DNA from: an uncultured Clostridia bacterium | GTDB lineage: Bacteria > Bacillota > Clostridia > Christensenellales > CAG-314 | Direction of reading: 5' to 3' | Length of the DNA: 64,000 nucleotides | Assembly: GCA_944336125.1 (NCBI GenBank) | Contig: CALVLA010000003.1 | Coordinates: 87,432-151,431 of the forward strand | The notes under the pieces: generated by a model | Databases searched by the model: none | What the model was told of the DNA's origin: nothing | The model's input: the letters and a program-made list of their open reading frames with translations, nothing else | Program-made: the position numbers and the translations under genes | In this document: piece by piece, positions 43,654 to 53,614 of the stretch | Numbering within the stretch: the stretch's first letter is position 1 | Layout: every line of letters begins with the position of its first letter

Positions 43654-44357
43654 TTAAAACGGATTTGATGTACGAAGGCAAGGCTAAAAAAGTTTGGAAA
43701 ACCGACAGCGAGGATTACGTTATCGTCGAATACAAGGACGACGCTACCGCTTTCAACGGACTTAAAAAAGGTACCATTCAAGGCAAAGGCATCGTAAACA
43801 ACAAAGTCGCAAACAGACTTTTCAAATATCTCGAGGAAAACGGCGTCGCAACTCACTTTGTCGAAGAACTTTCGGACAGGGAAACTCTTGTCAAAAAGGT
43901 TGAAATAATTCCTGTCGAAGTTGTGGTCAGAAACATTGCCGCAGGCGGTCTTTCAAAAAGGCTTGGTATTCCCGAAGGAACAAAGCTTAAATCTACCGTT
44001 TTGGAATACTGCTACAAAAACGACGAACTGGGCGATCCTATGATTAACGAATATCATGCTTTCGCTCTCGGTATCTGCACTGCTAAAGAGCTTGAAAACA
44101 TAGCTTACGAAGCTTTTAAAATAAACAAACTTTTGAGCGACTTGCTCGCTGACCTTAATATCGAACTTATCGACTTTAAACTCGAGTTCGGCAGGTTCCA
44201 CGGAAAAATCGTTCTCGCAGACGAAATTTCACCTGATACATGCAGGTTCTGGGACAGCAAAACGGGCGAAAAGCTTGATAAAGACAGATTTAGAAGAGAC
44301 CTCGGTAACGTAAAAGAAGCTTACCTTGAGATTATGAACAGATTGTTGGGAGATTAA
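43650..44357 (+). CDS. purC: Phosphoribosylaminoimidazole-succinocarboxamide (SAICAR) synthase
   Basis: 235 residues. Family landmarks: [50 protein letters not shown] and [12 protein letters not shown]. It joins CAIR with aspartate using ATP. The ATG at 43650 lies within the purE stop, with AAGGAG (43633-43638) eleven bases upstream. A longer frame from 43620 would lie inside purE and is rejected. Confidence 0.96.
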   Translation: MIKTDLMYEGKAKKVWKTDSEDYVIVEYKDDATAFNGLKKGTIQGKGIVNNKVANRLFKYLEENGVATHFVEELSDRETLVKKVEIIPVEVVVRNIAAGGLSKRLGIPEGTKLKSTVLEYCYKNDELGDPMINEYHAFALGICTAKELENIAYEAFKINKLLSDLLADLNIELIDFKLEFGRFHGKIVLADEISPDTCRFWDSKTGEKLDKDRFRRDLGNVKEAYLEIMNRLLGD

Positions 44358-44362
44358 CTTTA

Positions 44363-45802
44363 ATGTCTGAGTATCATAGGGATTTAAAACCTTTTCAGGA
44401 TTCTATGCACGAGGAGTGCGGAGTATTCGGTATTTACTCATCCGAAAAAAGAGATTTGACAAGAAGCGTTTACTACGGTCTTTACGCTTTGCAGCACAGG
44501 GGGCAGGAAGCCTGCGGTATCGCAATCAGCAGTGACAATAAAATTTTGTATCACAAAAACTGCGGCCTCGTTTCGGAAGTGTTTACCGAAGAAATTATGG
44601 ACAAAATGCCTGAAGCCGACATCGCTATCGGTCACGTCAGGTATTCTACTACCGGCGAGGACAGGTTTAACAACGCGCAGCCGCTTGTGTTTAACGGCAA
44701 GCTGGGTAAGTTTGCAATCGCTCACAACGGCAACATTACAAACGCCAAAAAACTTCGTGACCAACTTCTTCACGAGAACATTTTGTTTCAAACTTCTCTC
44801 GACTCGGAAGTAGTGGGTACTCTCATCAACAAATATTCCGAAGACAGATACATTGACGGTATTTTGCATGCCGCACAAATGCTGGACGGAAGCTTTTCGA
44901 TGCTTATCATGACAAGGACAAAGCTTATCGCTATCCGTGACAGGCACGGCATAAGACCTATGGTTCTCGGTCAGATAGGACTTGACGACTACGTAATCGC
45001 AAGCGAAACCTCCGCTCTCGACGCGGTTGGCGCTAATTACGTAAGGGATATCGAAGCAGGCGAAATGCTTGTCATAAGCTCAAAAGGTCTTCAGTCCACA
45101 AAATGGGCAAACGAGAAAAAAGAGTTTTGTATTTTCGAATACGTTTACTTCGCAAGACCTGACAGCGTGCTTGAAGGAACAAGCGTTTATCAGGCAAGGA
45201 AAGAAAGCGGCAGACAGCTCGCTAAACACTTCCCTGTCGAAGCCGACATCGTTTCCGGAGTTCCTGATTCGGCAAACGTAGCGGCAAGGGGCTTTGCGGA
45301 ACAAAGCGGAATTCCTTTCGTTGAAGCTTTTGCAAAAAACGGCTACGTCGGAAGAACTTTCATCAAACCTAAACAGGGCATGAGGGAATCCGCCGTTAAA
45401 ATCAAACTCAACGCGATAAAATCAAACGTACAGGGCAAACGAGTGGTGCTGGTTGACGACTCTATCGTAAGGGGTACTACCAGCAAGCAAATCGTGCAGA
45501 TGCTTCGTGACGCGGGTGCAAAAGAAGTGCATTTGCGCATAGCTTCTCCGGCAGTCAAACATCCGTGCTTTTTGGGCGTGGATATGCAGACTTACTCACA
45601 GCTTATCGGAGCTTATCGCTCAGTAGACGAAATCAGAGATATTATCGGCGCAGACAGTTTGGCATATCTCACGATAGACATGCTTAAAGACGCCTGCAGA
45701 AACAAACAAAATTCTTGCGATTTCTGCGCAGGTTGCTTCACCGGAGAATATCCTGTCAAAATTGACATGAAAGAACTGGACAAAATGGTTTTTGACGATT
45801 GA
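44363..45802 (+). CDS. purF: Amidophosphoribosyltransferase
   Basis: 479 residues. The N-terminal class II glutaminase begins at CGVFGIYS after an 18-residue propeptide that must be removed to expose Cys as the nucleophile. Other motifs are QHRGQEACGI, the PRPP loop VVLVDDSIVRGTT, and the C-terminal cysteines in CDFCAGCFTGEYP. These cysteines and the propeptide are features of the Bacillus-type 4Fe-4S enzyme, whose cluster makes it oxygen-labile. It makes phosphoribosylamine, the first step of the pathway. Confidence 0.97.
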   Translation: MSEYHRDLKPFQDSMHEECGVFGIYSSEKRDLTRSVYYGLYALQHRGQEACGIAISSDNKILYHKNCGLVSEVFTEEIMDKMPEADIAIGHVRYSTTGEDRFNNAQPLVFNGKLGKFAIAHNGNITNAKKLRDQLLHENILFQTSLDSEVVGTLINKYSEDRYIDGILHAAQMLDGSFSMLIMTRTKLIAIRDRHGIRPMVLGQIGLDDYVIASETSALDAVGANYVRDIEAGEMLVISSKGLQSTKWANEKKEFCIFEYVYFARPDSVLEGTSVYQARKESGRQLAKHFPVEADIVSGVPDSANVAARGFAEQSGIPFVEAFAKNGYVGRTFIKPKQGMRESAVKIKLNAIKSNVQGKRVVLVDDSIVRGTTSKQIVQMLRDAGAKEVHLRIASPAVKHPCFLGVDMQTYSQLIGAYRSVDEIRDIIGADSLAYLTIDMLKDACRNKQNSCDFCAGCFTGEYPVKIDMKELDKMVFDD

Positions 45803-45806
45803 CACT

Positions 45807-45831
45807 GTTGGGCGCTTGTTTGACGCCCAAC
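45807..45831 (+). other. Intercistronic hairpin between purF and purN
   Basis: Perfect 8-bp stem GTTGGGCG/CGCCCAAC (45807-45814, 45824-45831) with a nine-base loop and no T tract. It is not a standard terminator. It occupies the position where purM stands in the common Bacillota order. Confidence 0.8.
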
Positions 45832-45852
45832 TGTTGCTTTAAAGGAGTTTTT

Positions 45853-46437
45853 ATGAAAAACATCGCTGTGCTTGTTTCGGGTGGCGGAACCAATTTGCAG
45901 GCGCTCATCGACAACGTGGAAAACGGCAATATAAACGGTAAGATATGCGTTGTCATATCTAACAAACAAGGCGTTTTCGCATTGGAAAGAGCAAAAAAAC
46001 ACAACATTCCGTCAGCCGTCGTTTTGAGAGAGGATTTTTCTTCGGAACAGGCTTACAACGACAAAATTTTGCAATTGCTTGAACAGTATTCTGCGGACGT
46101 GGTGGCATTGTGCGGTTATCTCAGGATTTTGTCAGAAAACATCGTTAAAAAATACGAGAAAAAAATCGTCAACGTTCATCCGTCGCTTATCCCTAAATTT
46201 TGCGGAATGGGCTTTTACGGCTTGAAGGTTCATCAGGCGGTCCTTGACGCGGGAGAAACCGAAACAGGCGCTACCGTTCATTATGTGGACGAACACGCCG
46301 ATACGGGTGAAATCATTTTTCAGGAAAAATGTCCCGTTGACAAGGGAATGACTGCCGAACAGCTTCAGCAGCGCGTTTTGAAAATAGAGCACAGGCTTAT
46401 GCCGGCAGCTGTGAAAATGTTATGTGAAAAGGAGTGA
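45853..46437 (+). CDS. purN: Phosphoribosylglycinamide (GAR) formyltransferase
   Basis: 194 residues. [13 protein letters not shown] at the N-terminus, the catalytic Asn/His in [10 protein letters not shown] and the Asp in [11 protein letters not shown] are present. It transfers formyl from 10-formyl-tetrahydrofolate to GAR. AAAGGAG lies seven bases before the ATG at 45853, which is chosen over an upstream in-frame start in the hairpin region. In the usual order purM would precede it; here only 50 bases separate it from purF. Confidence 0.95.
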   Translation: MKNIAVLVSGGGTNLQALIDNVENGNINGKICVVISNKQGVFALERAKKHNIPSAVVLREDFSSEQAYNDKILQLLEQYSADVVALCGYLRILSENIVKKYEKKIVNVHPSLIPKFCGMGFYGLKVHQAVLDAGETETGATVHYVDEHADTGEIIFQEKCPVDKGMTAEQLQQRVLKIEHRLMPAAVKMLCEKE

Positions 46438-46442
46438 GACTT

Positions 46443-47978
46443 ATGAAAAAAAGAGCTTTAATCAGCGTTTCGGACAAACAAGGCGTCGTAGATTTTGCCA
46501 AACAACTCGTTGAACTCGGCTTTGAAATTATTTCTACCGGCGGAACAAAAACCGCTTTGGAAAAGGCCGGCGTAAAAACAATTTCTATTTCGGACATTAC
46601 CGGTTTTCCTGAGTGTCTTGACGGCAGGGTAAAAACGCTTCACCCTAACGTCCACGCGGGAGTTCTTGCCATGCGTTCAAATCCCGAACATATGTCTCAG
46701 CTTGAAAAACTCGGCATCAACACCATCGATATCGTTTGCGTAAACCTTTATCCGTTTAAGGAAACTATTTCGAAACCTGACGTTTCTTTCGCGGAAGCTA
46801 TCGAAAACATCGATATCGGCGGTCCTACCATGATCCGCGCGGCTGCTAAAAACTATCAGGACGTGGCTGTCATCGTCGATCCTCAAGACTATCAAAAAGT
46901 CATCGACGAAATCAAACAGTACGGCGAAGTTTCGCTTGACACTAAAAAACTGCTTTCATACAAAGTGTTTGAACATACTTGCGTTTACGACACTTTGATT
47001 GCAAACTATCTGAGAGAACAGCTCGGTATCAAATTCCCTCAAAAAATTTCCTTCGCTTTTGAAAAGGTGCAGGATATGCGTTACGGCGAAAATCCGCATC
47101 AGTCAGCGGCTTTTTACAGAAACGCGCTTCCTAATTCCGCTTGCCTGGCAAATGCTGTTCAGCTTAACGGCAAGGAACTCAGCTTCAACAACATCAACGA
47201 CACAAACGGCGCAATCGAACTTTTGAGAGAATTTAAAAATCCTTGCGCTGTTGCAATCAAACACACCAACCCTTGCGGAGTTGCCGAAGGAAAAGACCTT
47301 TTGGACGCTTATCAAAAAGCTTATGACTGCGACCCTGTTTCGATTTTCGGCGGTATCGTTGCATTCAACGGTATTGTTGAAAAACCGCTTGCGCAGGAAC
47401 TCGTTAAAATCTTTTTGGAAGTTGTTGTAGCAAAAGGCTTTACCGACGATGCGCTTGAAGTTTTGAAATCAAAACCTAACCTCAGGGTTCTTGTTATCGA
47501 CGACATCGATCAAAAGAGAAAATACGACGAATTCGACCTGAAACGCGTTTCGGGCGGACTTCTCGTTCAGGACAAAGACAATATCGTTTTTGAAGAAATC
47601 AAAGACGTCACAAACGAAAAAGCAACCGAAAGCCAAAAGGCAGATCTTGAATTTGCATACAAAGTTGTCAAACACTGCAAATCAAATGCTATCGTGGTTG
47701 CCAAAAACGGGGCTACCGTTGGTATCGGCGTAGGTCAGACAAGCAGGGTTTGGGCTATGCAGCAGGCTTTGGAGCACGCAGGCGAAAAAACAAAGGGCGC
47801 CGTAGTTGCTTCCGACGCTTTCTTCCCGTTTGACGACTGTGCTAAACTTTGCGCACAAGCAGGAATTGCAAGCATTATTCAGCCGGGCGGCAGCATTCGC
47901 GATCAGGACAGCATCGATGAATGCAACAAGGACGGCATCTCAATGCTTTTCTGCAAAAACAGACATTTCAAACACTGA
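46443..47978 (+). CDS. purH: Bifunctional AICAR formyltransferase/IMP cyclohydrolase
   Basis: 511 residues. The N-terminal MGS-like cyclohydrolase domain has [24 protein letters not shown] and [13 protein letters not shown]; the C-terminal transformylase domain has [13 protein letters not shown] [21 protein letters not shown] and GQTSRVWA. It performs the last two steps to IMP. AAGGAG ends eight bases before the ATG at 46443; a GTG at 46434 inside that site is rejected. It starts five bases after purN. Confidence 0.97.
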   Translation: MKKRALISVSDKQGVVDFAKQLVELGFEIISTGGTKTALEKAGVKTISISDITGFPECLDGRVKTLHPNVHAGVLAMRSNPEHMSQLEKLGINTIDIVCVNLYPFKETISKPDVSFAEAIENIDIGGPTMIRAAAKNYQDVAVIVDPQDYQKVIDEIKQYGEVSLDTKKLLSYKVFEHTCVYDTLIANYLREQLGIKFPQKISFAFEKVQDMRYGENPHQSAAFYRNALPNSACLANAVQLNGKELSFNNINDTNGAIELLREFKNPCAVAIKHTNPCGVAEGKDLLDAYQKAYDCDPVSIFGGIVAFNGIVEKPLAQELVKIFLEVVVAKGFTDDALEVLKSKPNLRVLVIDDIDQKRKYDEFDLKRVSGGLLVQDKDNIVFEEIKDVTNEKATESQKADLEFAYKVVKHCKSNAIVVAKNGATVGIGVGQTSRVWAMQQALEHAGEKTKGAVVASDAFFPFDDCAKLCAQAGIASIIQPGGSIRDQDSIDECNKDGISMLFCKNRHFKH

Positions 47979-48009
47979 TTTTTAAAAAATTTGCCTTGAG
48001 GAGACTTTT

Positions 48010-49266
48010 ATGGAAGTTTTGGTTATCGGCGGCGGCGGTCGCGAACACGCTATTTGTTATTCGCTCAAAAAAAATAAAGATATTTCGAAAATATACTGCA
48101 TTCCGGGCAATGGCGGCATAAGCGATATTGCCGAATGCGTTCCCGAAATAAAAGCAACCGACCTTGACGCCATTTTGCAGTTTGTCAAGTCACATCCCGA
48201 CATATCGATGACGGTCGTTGCACCTGACGATCCGCTTGCTTTGGGACTTGTCGATTTGCTCACCGAAAACGGTTTCAGAGCTTTCGGACCTACTAAAGAC
48301 GCCGCTCGTATCGAAGCAAGCAAAGTCTTTTCCAAGTGGCTCATGAAAAAATACAACATTCCTACTGCTGAATACGAAGTTTTTGACGACGCAAAAAAAG
48401 CAAAGGAATATCTCAAAACGGCAGAGTATCCTATCGTTATCAAGGCTGACGGTCTTGCTCTCGGAAAGGGTGTAGTCATCTGCAAGGATAAAAAGGAAGC
48501 AATCGCCGCGGTAAACGAAATTATGCTTGATCACAAATTCGGCAAAAGCGGCAATCAAATTGTCGTTGAGGAATTTTTGACAGGCTACGAAGTTTCGGTT
48601 TTGGCTTTCTGCGACGGAAAAACAATTTTGCCGATGGAAACAAGTCAGGACCACAAGCGCGCTCTCGACGGCGACAAAGGACTTAACACCGGCGGCATGG
48701 GAGCATTTTCTCCTTCGCAGCGTTTTTGCGAAATTCAGATGCAAAAGGCCTATGACGAAATCTTTTTGCCTACTATGAATGCTCTCAACAGCGAAGGTAT
48801 TACCTTTAAAGGCGTAATTTATTTCGGTCTCATGGTTTCGGACAAGGGCGTGAAAGTGCTTGAATACAACGCGCGTTTCGGCGATCCTGAAACACAGGCT
48901 GTTTTGCCGAGATTGGAAAACGACCTTTACGAACTGTTTAACCTTACAATCGACCAAAAACTCAACCAAGTCAAACTCAAATGGAAGGACAAGCAAAGCA
49001 TTTGCGTAGTTCTCGCAAGCGGAGGATATCCTGAAAGTTACGAAAAAGGATATGAAATTTCCTTCGGAGACATAGACGAGGACTGCATCGTATTCCACGC
49101 CGGCACCGTCAAAAAGGACGGAAAATACTACACCAACGGCGGCAGGGTTTTGGGTGTTACCTGCATGGGTAAAACGCTTGCGGAAGCGCGTGAAAAGGCT
49201 TACCGCAACGTTGAAAAAATCAGCTTTAAAGATATGCATTTCCGCTCGGATATCGGCGTAAAATGA
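48010..49266 (+). CDS. purD: Phosphoribosylamine-glycine ligase
   Basis: 418 residues, ATP-grasp enzyme. MEVLVIGGGGREHAI, PGNGGI, the ADGLALGKGV ATP-binding segment, the GLNTGGMGAFSP loop and the metal-binding ARFGDPETQ are visible. It joins glycine to phosphoribosylamine to make GAR. TGAGGAG precedes the ATG. It lies between purH and purL with short gaps. Confidence 0.97.
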   Translation: MEVLVIGGGGREHAICYSLKKNKDISKIYCIPGNGGISDIAECVPEIKATDLDAILQFVKSHPDISMTVVAPDDPLALGLVDLLTENGFRAFGPTKDAARIEASKVFSKWLMKKYNIPTAEYEVFDDAKKAKEYLKTAEYPIVIKADGLALGKGVVICKDKKEAIAAVNEIMLDHKFGKSGNQIVVEEFLTGYEVSVLAFCDGKTILPMETSQDHKRALDGDKGLNTGGMGAFSPSQRFCEIQMQKAYDEIFLPTMNALNSEGITFKGVIYFGLMVSDKGVKVLEYNARFGDPETQAVLPRLENDLYELFNLTIDQKLNQVKLKWKDKQSICVVLASGGYPESYEKGYEISFGDIDEDCIVFHAGTVKKDGKYYTNGGRVLGVTCMGKTLAEAREKAYRNVEKISFKDMHFRSDIGVK

Positions 49267-49273
49267 GGATTTT

Positions 49274-52200
49274 ATGATTTATCGCATTTTTGTAGAGAAA
49301 AAACAGGGCTTTGACGTACAAAGGAAAAAAGTTTTGGCCGACATACAAAACGTACTGGGCATAAAACCCGACAGCATGCGTCTGCTTTTGCGTTACGACG
49401 TGGAAGGACTTTCGCAGGAAGATTTTGAAAAATCCGTAACAGTCGTGTTTTCCGAACCGCCTGTAGACGACGTTTTTTCCCAAGTGGATTTTGGCGGAAA
49501 AACGGTAATTGCTACAGAGTATCTCCCGGGACAGTTTGATCAAAGAGCGGACAGCGCGGCGCAGTGCGTCCAGCTTTTGACTTTGAAAGACAAACCGCTG
49601 GTTAAAACCGCAAATATTTACGTCTTTGACGGCATCGACGAAAAACAAACTGAAAAAATCAAACACTTTTTGATTAACCCCGTCGAAATGCGCGAGGCAA
49701 GTCTTTTGATGCCTGAAACATTGAAGGAAGAAGCCGCAAAAGTCGAAAGAGAAAAGCAGGTTGAAGGCTTTATTTTGTTTGACGACGAAAAAATTGCCCA
49801 GTATCACAAGGCAAACGGCTTTGCGATGACGGTTGCAGACCTTATTTTTGTCCGCGATTATTTCAAAGGCGAAGGCAGAGATCCGTTTTTCACCGAGCTT
49901 AAAGTAATCGACACTTACTGGAGCGATCACTGCCGTCATACGACTTTCGCTACAGAAATCACCAACGTCGAAATTATTTCGCCTAACCCGCGAATTAAGG
50001 AAGCGTTTGAAAATTACAGCAAGGTTTTTGAGGAAGTTTCGAAACCTCGCGGAAAATATATGTGCATGATGGACATTGCTACGTCTATCGTGAAATACAT
50101 GAAGAAAAAAGGACTTTTGAAAGACCTTGACGAGTCGGAAGAAATCAATGCCTGCTCGGTAAAGGTTGACCTTGTCGAAAACGGACAAAACGAAAGCTAC
50201 CTTTTGATGTTTAAAAACGAAACTCACAACCATCCTACCGAAATCGAGCCTTTCGGCGGCGCGGCTACGTGTCTTGGCGGCGCTATCCGCGACCCGCTTT
50301 CGGGAAGAACTTACGTTTACCACGCAATGCGTATTACGGGTGCCGCTGACATTACGCAGCCTTTCGACAAAACTCTCAAAGGAAAACTCCCTCAGCGTGT
50401 TATTTCCAAAACCGCAACTTCCGGATTTTCCTCTTACGGCAACCAGATAGGTCTTGCAACCGGCTTCGTTCAGGAAGTATATCACCCGAATTACGTTGCA
50501 AAACGTTTGGAAACGGGCTTTGTCGTAGCGCAGAACAAGGCTGAAAACGTAATCAGAATGAGACCTCAACAGGGCGACATCGTAATTCTTTTGGGCGGTG
50601 CTACGGGGCGCGACGGCTGCGGCGGTGCGACAGGTTCTTCAAAATCACACAACCTCAAAAGCGTCGAAACTTGCGGTGCCGAAGTTCAAAAAGGAAACGC
50701 TACCACCGAAAGGAAAATTCAGCGTCTTTTCAAAGATCCGCAAGTCTCCAAACTTATCAAACGCTGCAATGACTTCGGCGCAGGCGGCGTAAGCGTTGCT
50801 ATCGGCGAACTTGCAGACAGTATAGACATTTATCTCGACAGAGTGCCTAAAAAATACGACGGTTTGAGCGGAACCGAACTTGCGATAAGCGAAAGTCAGG
50901 AACGCATGGCTGTCGTAATAGACAAAAAAGACGAACAGAAATTCATTGATTTGTGCTACGGCGAAAACCTTGCGGCTACCACCGTTGCGGAAATCACCGA
51001 TACCGGCAGACTGCGTATGTTTTTTAAAGACGACGCAATCGTCGACATCAAACGCAGCTTCCTCGATACAAACGGCGTAAAACAGAAAAACGACGTAATC
51101 ATCGAAGAAAACATCTGTGACTTTTTCAACAGAATTGACAGCGAAACCAGAAAACACGTTCAGTCGCAGGATTACATCGCTGCTCTTTCCAACGAGCTTA
51201 AACGACTTAACGTTTGCTCGCAGAAAGGCATGGTGGAAACTTTTGACTCAACAATCGGCGCAAGAAGCGTTTTGCTTCCTTACGGCGGCGTAACTCAGGA
51301 AACGCCTGCGATTGTAATGGCGGCAAAACTCGGAACAGAGGACAGCGACACCGCAAGCGTCGCGGCGTTCGGCTTCAATCCTCATCTTACCGAAAGCAGT
51401 CCGTTTGTCGGAAGCATGCATGCTGTTTTGACAAGCGTTTCGAAACTTGTTGCGGCAGGCGTAAACAGACAAAAGATTTATCTCAGTTTGCAGGAGTTTT
51501 TCAAACGCTTAAACGGTGACCCTAAACGTTTCGGTCAGCCTGTTTCGGCTTTGCTCGGAGCGTTTGAAGCCCAGATGGGGCTTGACATCGCGGCTATCGG
51601 CGGCAAAGACTCGATGAGCGGAACTTTTGAGGACATTGACGTTCCTCCGACTTTGATTTCGTTTGCGATAGGAACTGCAAAAGTCAAAAACGTAATTGAC
51701 AACGTTTTGCGTCAGCCAAACAAAAAACTTTATCTCCTGCCGATAAAACGTGACGAATTTTACACTCCTGACTGGAAATACGTCAAAGAGCTTTATGACG
51801 AAATTAACAAAAACATTTTGTCGGGCAACGTCAAATATGCGACTGTAGTCGAAGACGGCGGCGCATATGCTGCAGTTACAAAGAGCGTATTCGGCAACGG
51901 AGTGGGCATTGACTTCGAAAGAAGCAACAGATATTTCAGACCTGACTACGGCGACATCGTAGTTTCGCTTGAAGACGAAAACAAATTTGCTTTGAAGTTT
52001 AAAAAGCTTTTCCTCGGAAGGACAAACGACAAAGGTTACATCGCAATCGGCACGCAAAAGTGCAAAATCGAAAAGTTGCTTGACAGTTATAAGGAAAAAC
52101 TCGAGGACGTTTACAATACTACTGCAAAAGCAGAAGGAAAAGTCCAGACAGTTTCCTTCTCCAAAAAGCAAAAACCTTTGGAACTTAACATTGCAAAACC

Positions 52201-52993
52201 TCGCGTATTTATTCCTGTATTCCCTGGTAACAACTGCGAATACGATACTGCCGCAAGGTTTGAAAACGCCGGTGCTTTGACAAATTCCTTCGTTTTGAAA
52301 AACCTTTCGAGCAAGGATATCATGGACAGCGTCAAGGAAATTGCAAAGGCAATCGACCAATGTCAGATACTTGCAATCCCCGGCGGCTTCAGCGGCGCGG
52401 ACGAACCTGACGGTTCGGGAAAATTTATCGCGACCGTATTTTCCAACCCTTACATCAAGGAAAGCATCGAAAACCTTTTGGAAAAACGCGACGGACTTAT
52501 TTTGGGTATATGCAACGGCTTCCAGGCATTGATAAAACTGGGACTTGTACCTTACGGAAAAATTTCGCCGCTTCAAGAAAACTCGCCGACGCTTACTTTC
52601 AACAACATCGGCAGACACATTTCAAAAGTAGTTAAAACCCGCGTTTCCAGTAACCTTTCGCCTTGGCTTTCAGGCGTAAAAGTGGGCGACGTGTTTGACG
52701 TTGCGATTTCCCACGGCGAAGGACGATTTGTGTGTGACAAACCGCAGCTTGACAAATTGATTGAAAACGGTCAGATCGCAACGCAGTACGTGGACTTCAA
52801 CGGTCAGGCGACTATGCTCAGCCCGTTCAATCCTAACGGCTCTGTTTACGCGGTAGAAGGTATCACTTCGCAAAACGGCAGAGTATTCGGAAAAATGGGT
52901 CACAGCGAACGTATCGGTAAATATCTCTACAAAAACGTTGACGGAAATTACGACATGAAAATTTTCGAAAGCGGCGTGAAATACTTCAAATAA
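49274..52993 (+). CDS. purL: Phosphoribosylformylglycinamidine synthase, single-chain
   Basis: 1239 residues, combining the ATPase/synthase part and a C-terminal class I glutaminase that many Bacillota carry as separate PurS, PurL and PurQ. The N-terminus (about 1-120) is the PurS-like part. Synthase motifs include the TYWSDHCRHTTF segment, the ETHNHPTEIEPFGGA ATP site and GCGGATGSSKSHN. The glutaminase (about 960-1239) has FPGNNCEYDTA, PGGFSGADE, the nucleophile Cys in GICNGFQAL and the His/Glu in SHGEGRF. It converts FGAR and glutamine to FGAM. Confidence 0.96.
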   Translation: MIYRIFVEKKQGFDVQRKKVLADIQNVLGIKPDSMRLLLRYDVEGLSQEDFEKSVTVVFSEPPVDDVFSQVDFGGKTVIATEYLPGQFDQRADSAAQCVQLLTLKDKPLVKTANIYVFDGIDEKQTEKIKHFLINPVEMREASLLMPETLKEEAAKVEREKQVEGFILFDDEKIAQYHKANGFAMTVADLIFVRDYFKGEGRDPFFTELKVIDTYWSDHCRHTTFATEITNVEIISPNPRIKEAFENYSKVFEEVSKPRGKYMCMMDIATSIVKYMKKKGLLKDLDESEEINACSVKVDLVENGQNESYLLMFKNETHNHPTEIEPFGGAATCLGGAIRDPLSGRTYVYHAMRITGAADITQPFDKTLKGKLPQRVISKTATSGFSSYGNQIGLATGFVQEVYHPNYVAKRLETGFVVAQNKAENVIRMRPQQGDIVILLGGATGRDGCGGATGSSKSHNLKSVETCGAEVQKGNATTERKIQRLFKDPQVSKLIKRCNDFGAGGVSVAIGELADSIDIYLDRVPKKYDGLSGTELAISESQERMAVVIDKKDEQKFIDLCYGENLAATTVAEITDTGRLRMFFKDDAIVDIKRSFLDTNGVKQKNDVIIEENICDFFNRIDSETRKHVQSQDYIAALSNELKRLNVCSQKGMVETFDSTIGARSVLLPYGGVTQETPAIVMAAKLGTEDSDTASVAAFGFNPHLTESSPFVGSMHAVLTSVSKLVAAGVNRQKIYLSLQEFFKRLNGDPKRFGQPVSALLGAFEAQMGLDIAAIGGKDSMSGTFEDIDVPPTLISFAIGTAKVKNVIDNVLRQPNKKLYLLPIKRDEFYTPDWKYVKELYDEINKNILSGNVKYATVVEDGGAYAAVTKSVFGNGVGIDFERSNRYFRPDYGDIVVSLEDENKFALKFKKLFLGRTNDKGYIAIGTQKCKIEKLLDSYKEKLEDVYNTTAKAEGKVQTVSFSKKQKPLELNIAKPRVFIPVFPGNNCEYDTAARFENAGALTNSFVLKNLSSKDIMDSVKEIAKAIDQCQILAIPGGFSGADEPDGSGKFIATVFSNPYIKESIENLLEKRDGLILGICNGFQALIKLGLVPYGKISPLQENSPTLTFNNIGRHISKVVKTRVSSNLSPWLSGVKVGDVFDVAISHGEGRFVCDKPQLDKLIENGQIATQYVDFNGQATMLSPFNPNGSVYAVEGITSQNGRVFGKMGHSERIGKYLYKNVDGNYDMKIFESGVKYFK

Positions 52994-53006
52994 TCGTAGG
53001 TAAAAA

Positions 53007-53462
53007 ATGAAATGTATTTATTGCGGCTGCGACGACCTGAAGGTCATTGACTCGCGCCCTGTTGACGAACTTAACGCTATCCGCCGCAGACGCGAATGCA
53101 CTTCCTGCGGAAAAAGATTCACTACTTACGAGACAATCGAAACAACTCAGATTCTCGTGGTGAAATCAAACGGAAGCAGACAATCGCTTGACATCAGCAA
53201 AATCAAAAACGGCATTATCAAGTCGTGCGAAAAACGTCCGGTTTCCATGCATGACATAGACGAGCTGGTAGCTAAAATCGAAAAGCAGATTTACAACTCT
53301 CTTGAACAGGAAATTTCCTCCAAAAAAATAGGGGAGATGGTAATGAAGGGACTGAAAGAACTGGACGACGTGGCTTACATACGTTTTGCTTCGGTTTACC
53401 GCCAGTTTAAGGACAGCAATACGTTTTTCGAAGAACTTAAAAAAATGATGGAAGACAAATAA
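53007..53462 (+). CDS. nrdR: Transcriptional repressor NrdR
   Basis: 151 residues. The N-terminal zinc ribbon has MKCIYCG and CTSCGKRF with the basic RRRREC region between them, followed by an ATP-cone domain from about residue 46. NrdR represses ribonucleotide reductase genes in response to dATP/ATP. No nrd gene or NrdR box was noticed in the window. It follows purL after 13 bases, so it may be co-transcribed with purine synthesis, linking nucleotide supply to deoxynucleotide control. Confidence 0.97.
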   Translation: MKCIYCGCDDLKVIDSRPVDELNAIRRRRECTSCGKRFTTYETIETTQILVVKSNGSRQSLDISKIKNGIIKSCEKRPVSMHDIDELVAKIEKQIYNSLEQEISSKKIGEMVMKGLKELDDVAYIRFASVYRQFKDSNTFFEELKKMMEDK

Positions 53463-53464
53463 AA

Positions 53465-53500
53465 ACAACCGCCTGTTTTCGGGCGGTTTTGTTTTTTGCC
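53465..53500 (+). terminator. Terminator after nrdR
   Basis: Stem AACCGCC/GGCGGTT (53468-53474, 53483-53489) with an eight-base loop and T tract; it ends the purine operon. Confidence 0.9.
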
Positions 53501-53565
53501 AATAACTACGCTTTTTATTTAATAATTGAATATAGTTTGATTTTTGACTTATGTCTAAAATTAAG

Positions 53566-53596
53566 GGTAAAAACAAAGTCCAGAAAAACCGGACTT
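53566..53596 (-). terminator. Terminator of rpsT
   Basis: Minus strand stem AAGTCCGG/CTGGACTT (53596-53589, 53583-53576; one G-T pair), loop TTTTT, followed on that strand by TGTTTTT. Confidence 0.8.
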
Positions 53597-53614
53597 GATT
53601 TTTGTTTTATATGA

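Noticed and set aside
51509..52618. A 369-codon open frame antisense to purL
   Set aside because: It is a shadow of purL: no homology, Phe/Val/Cys-rich composition typical of antisense frames, no promoter or ribosome-binding site.
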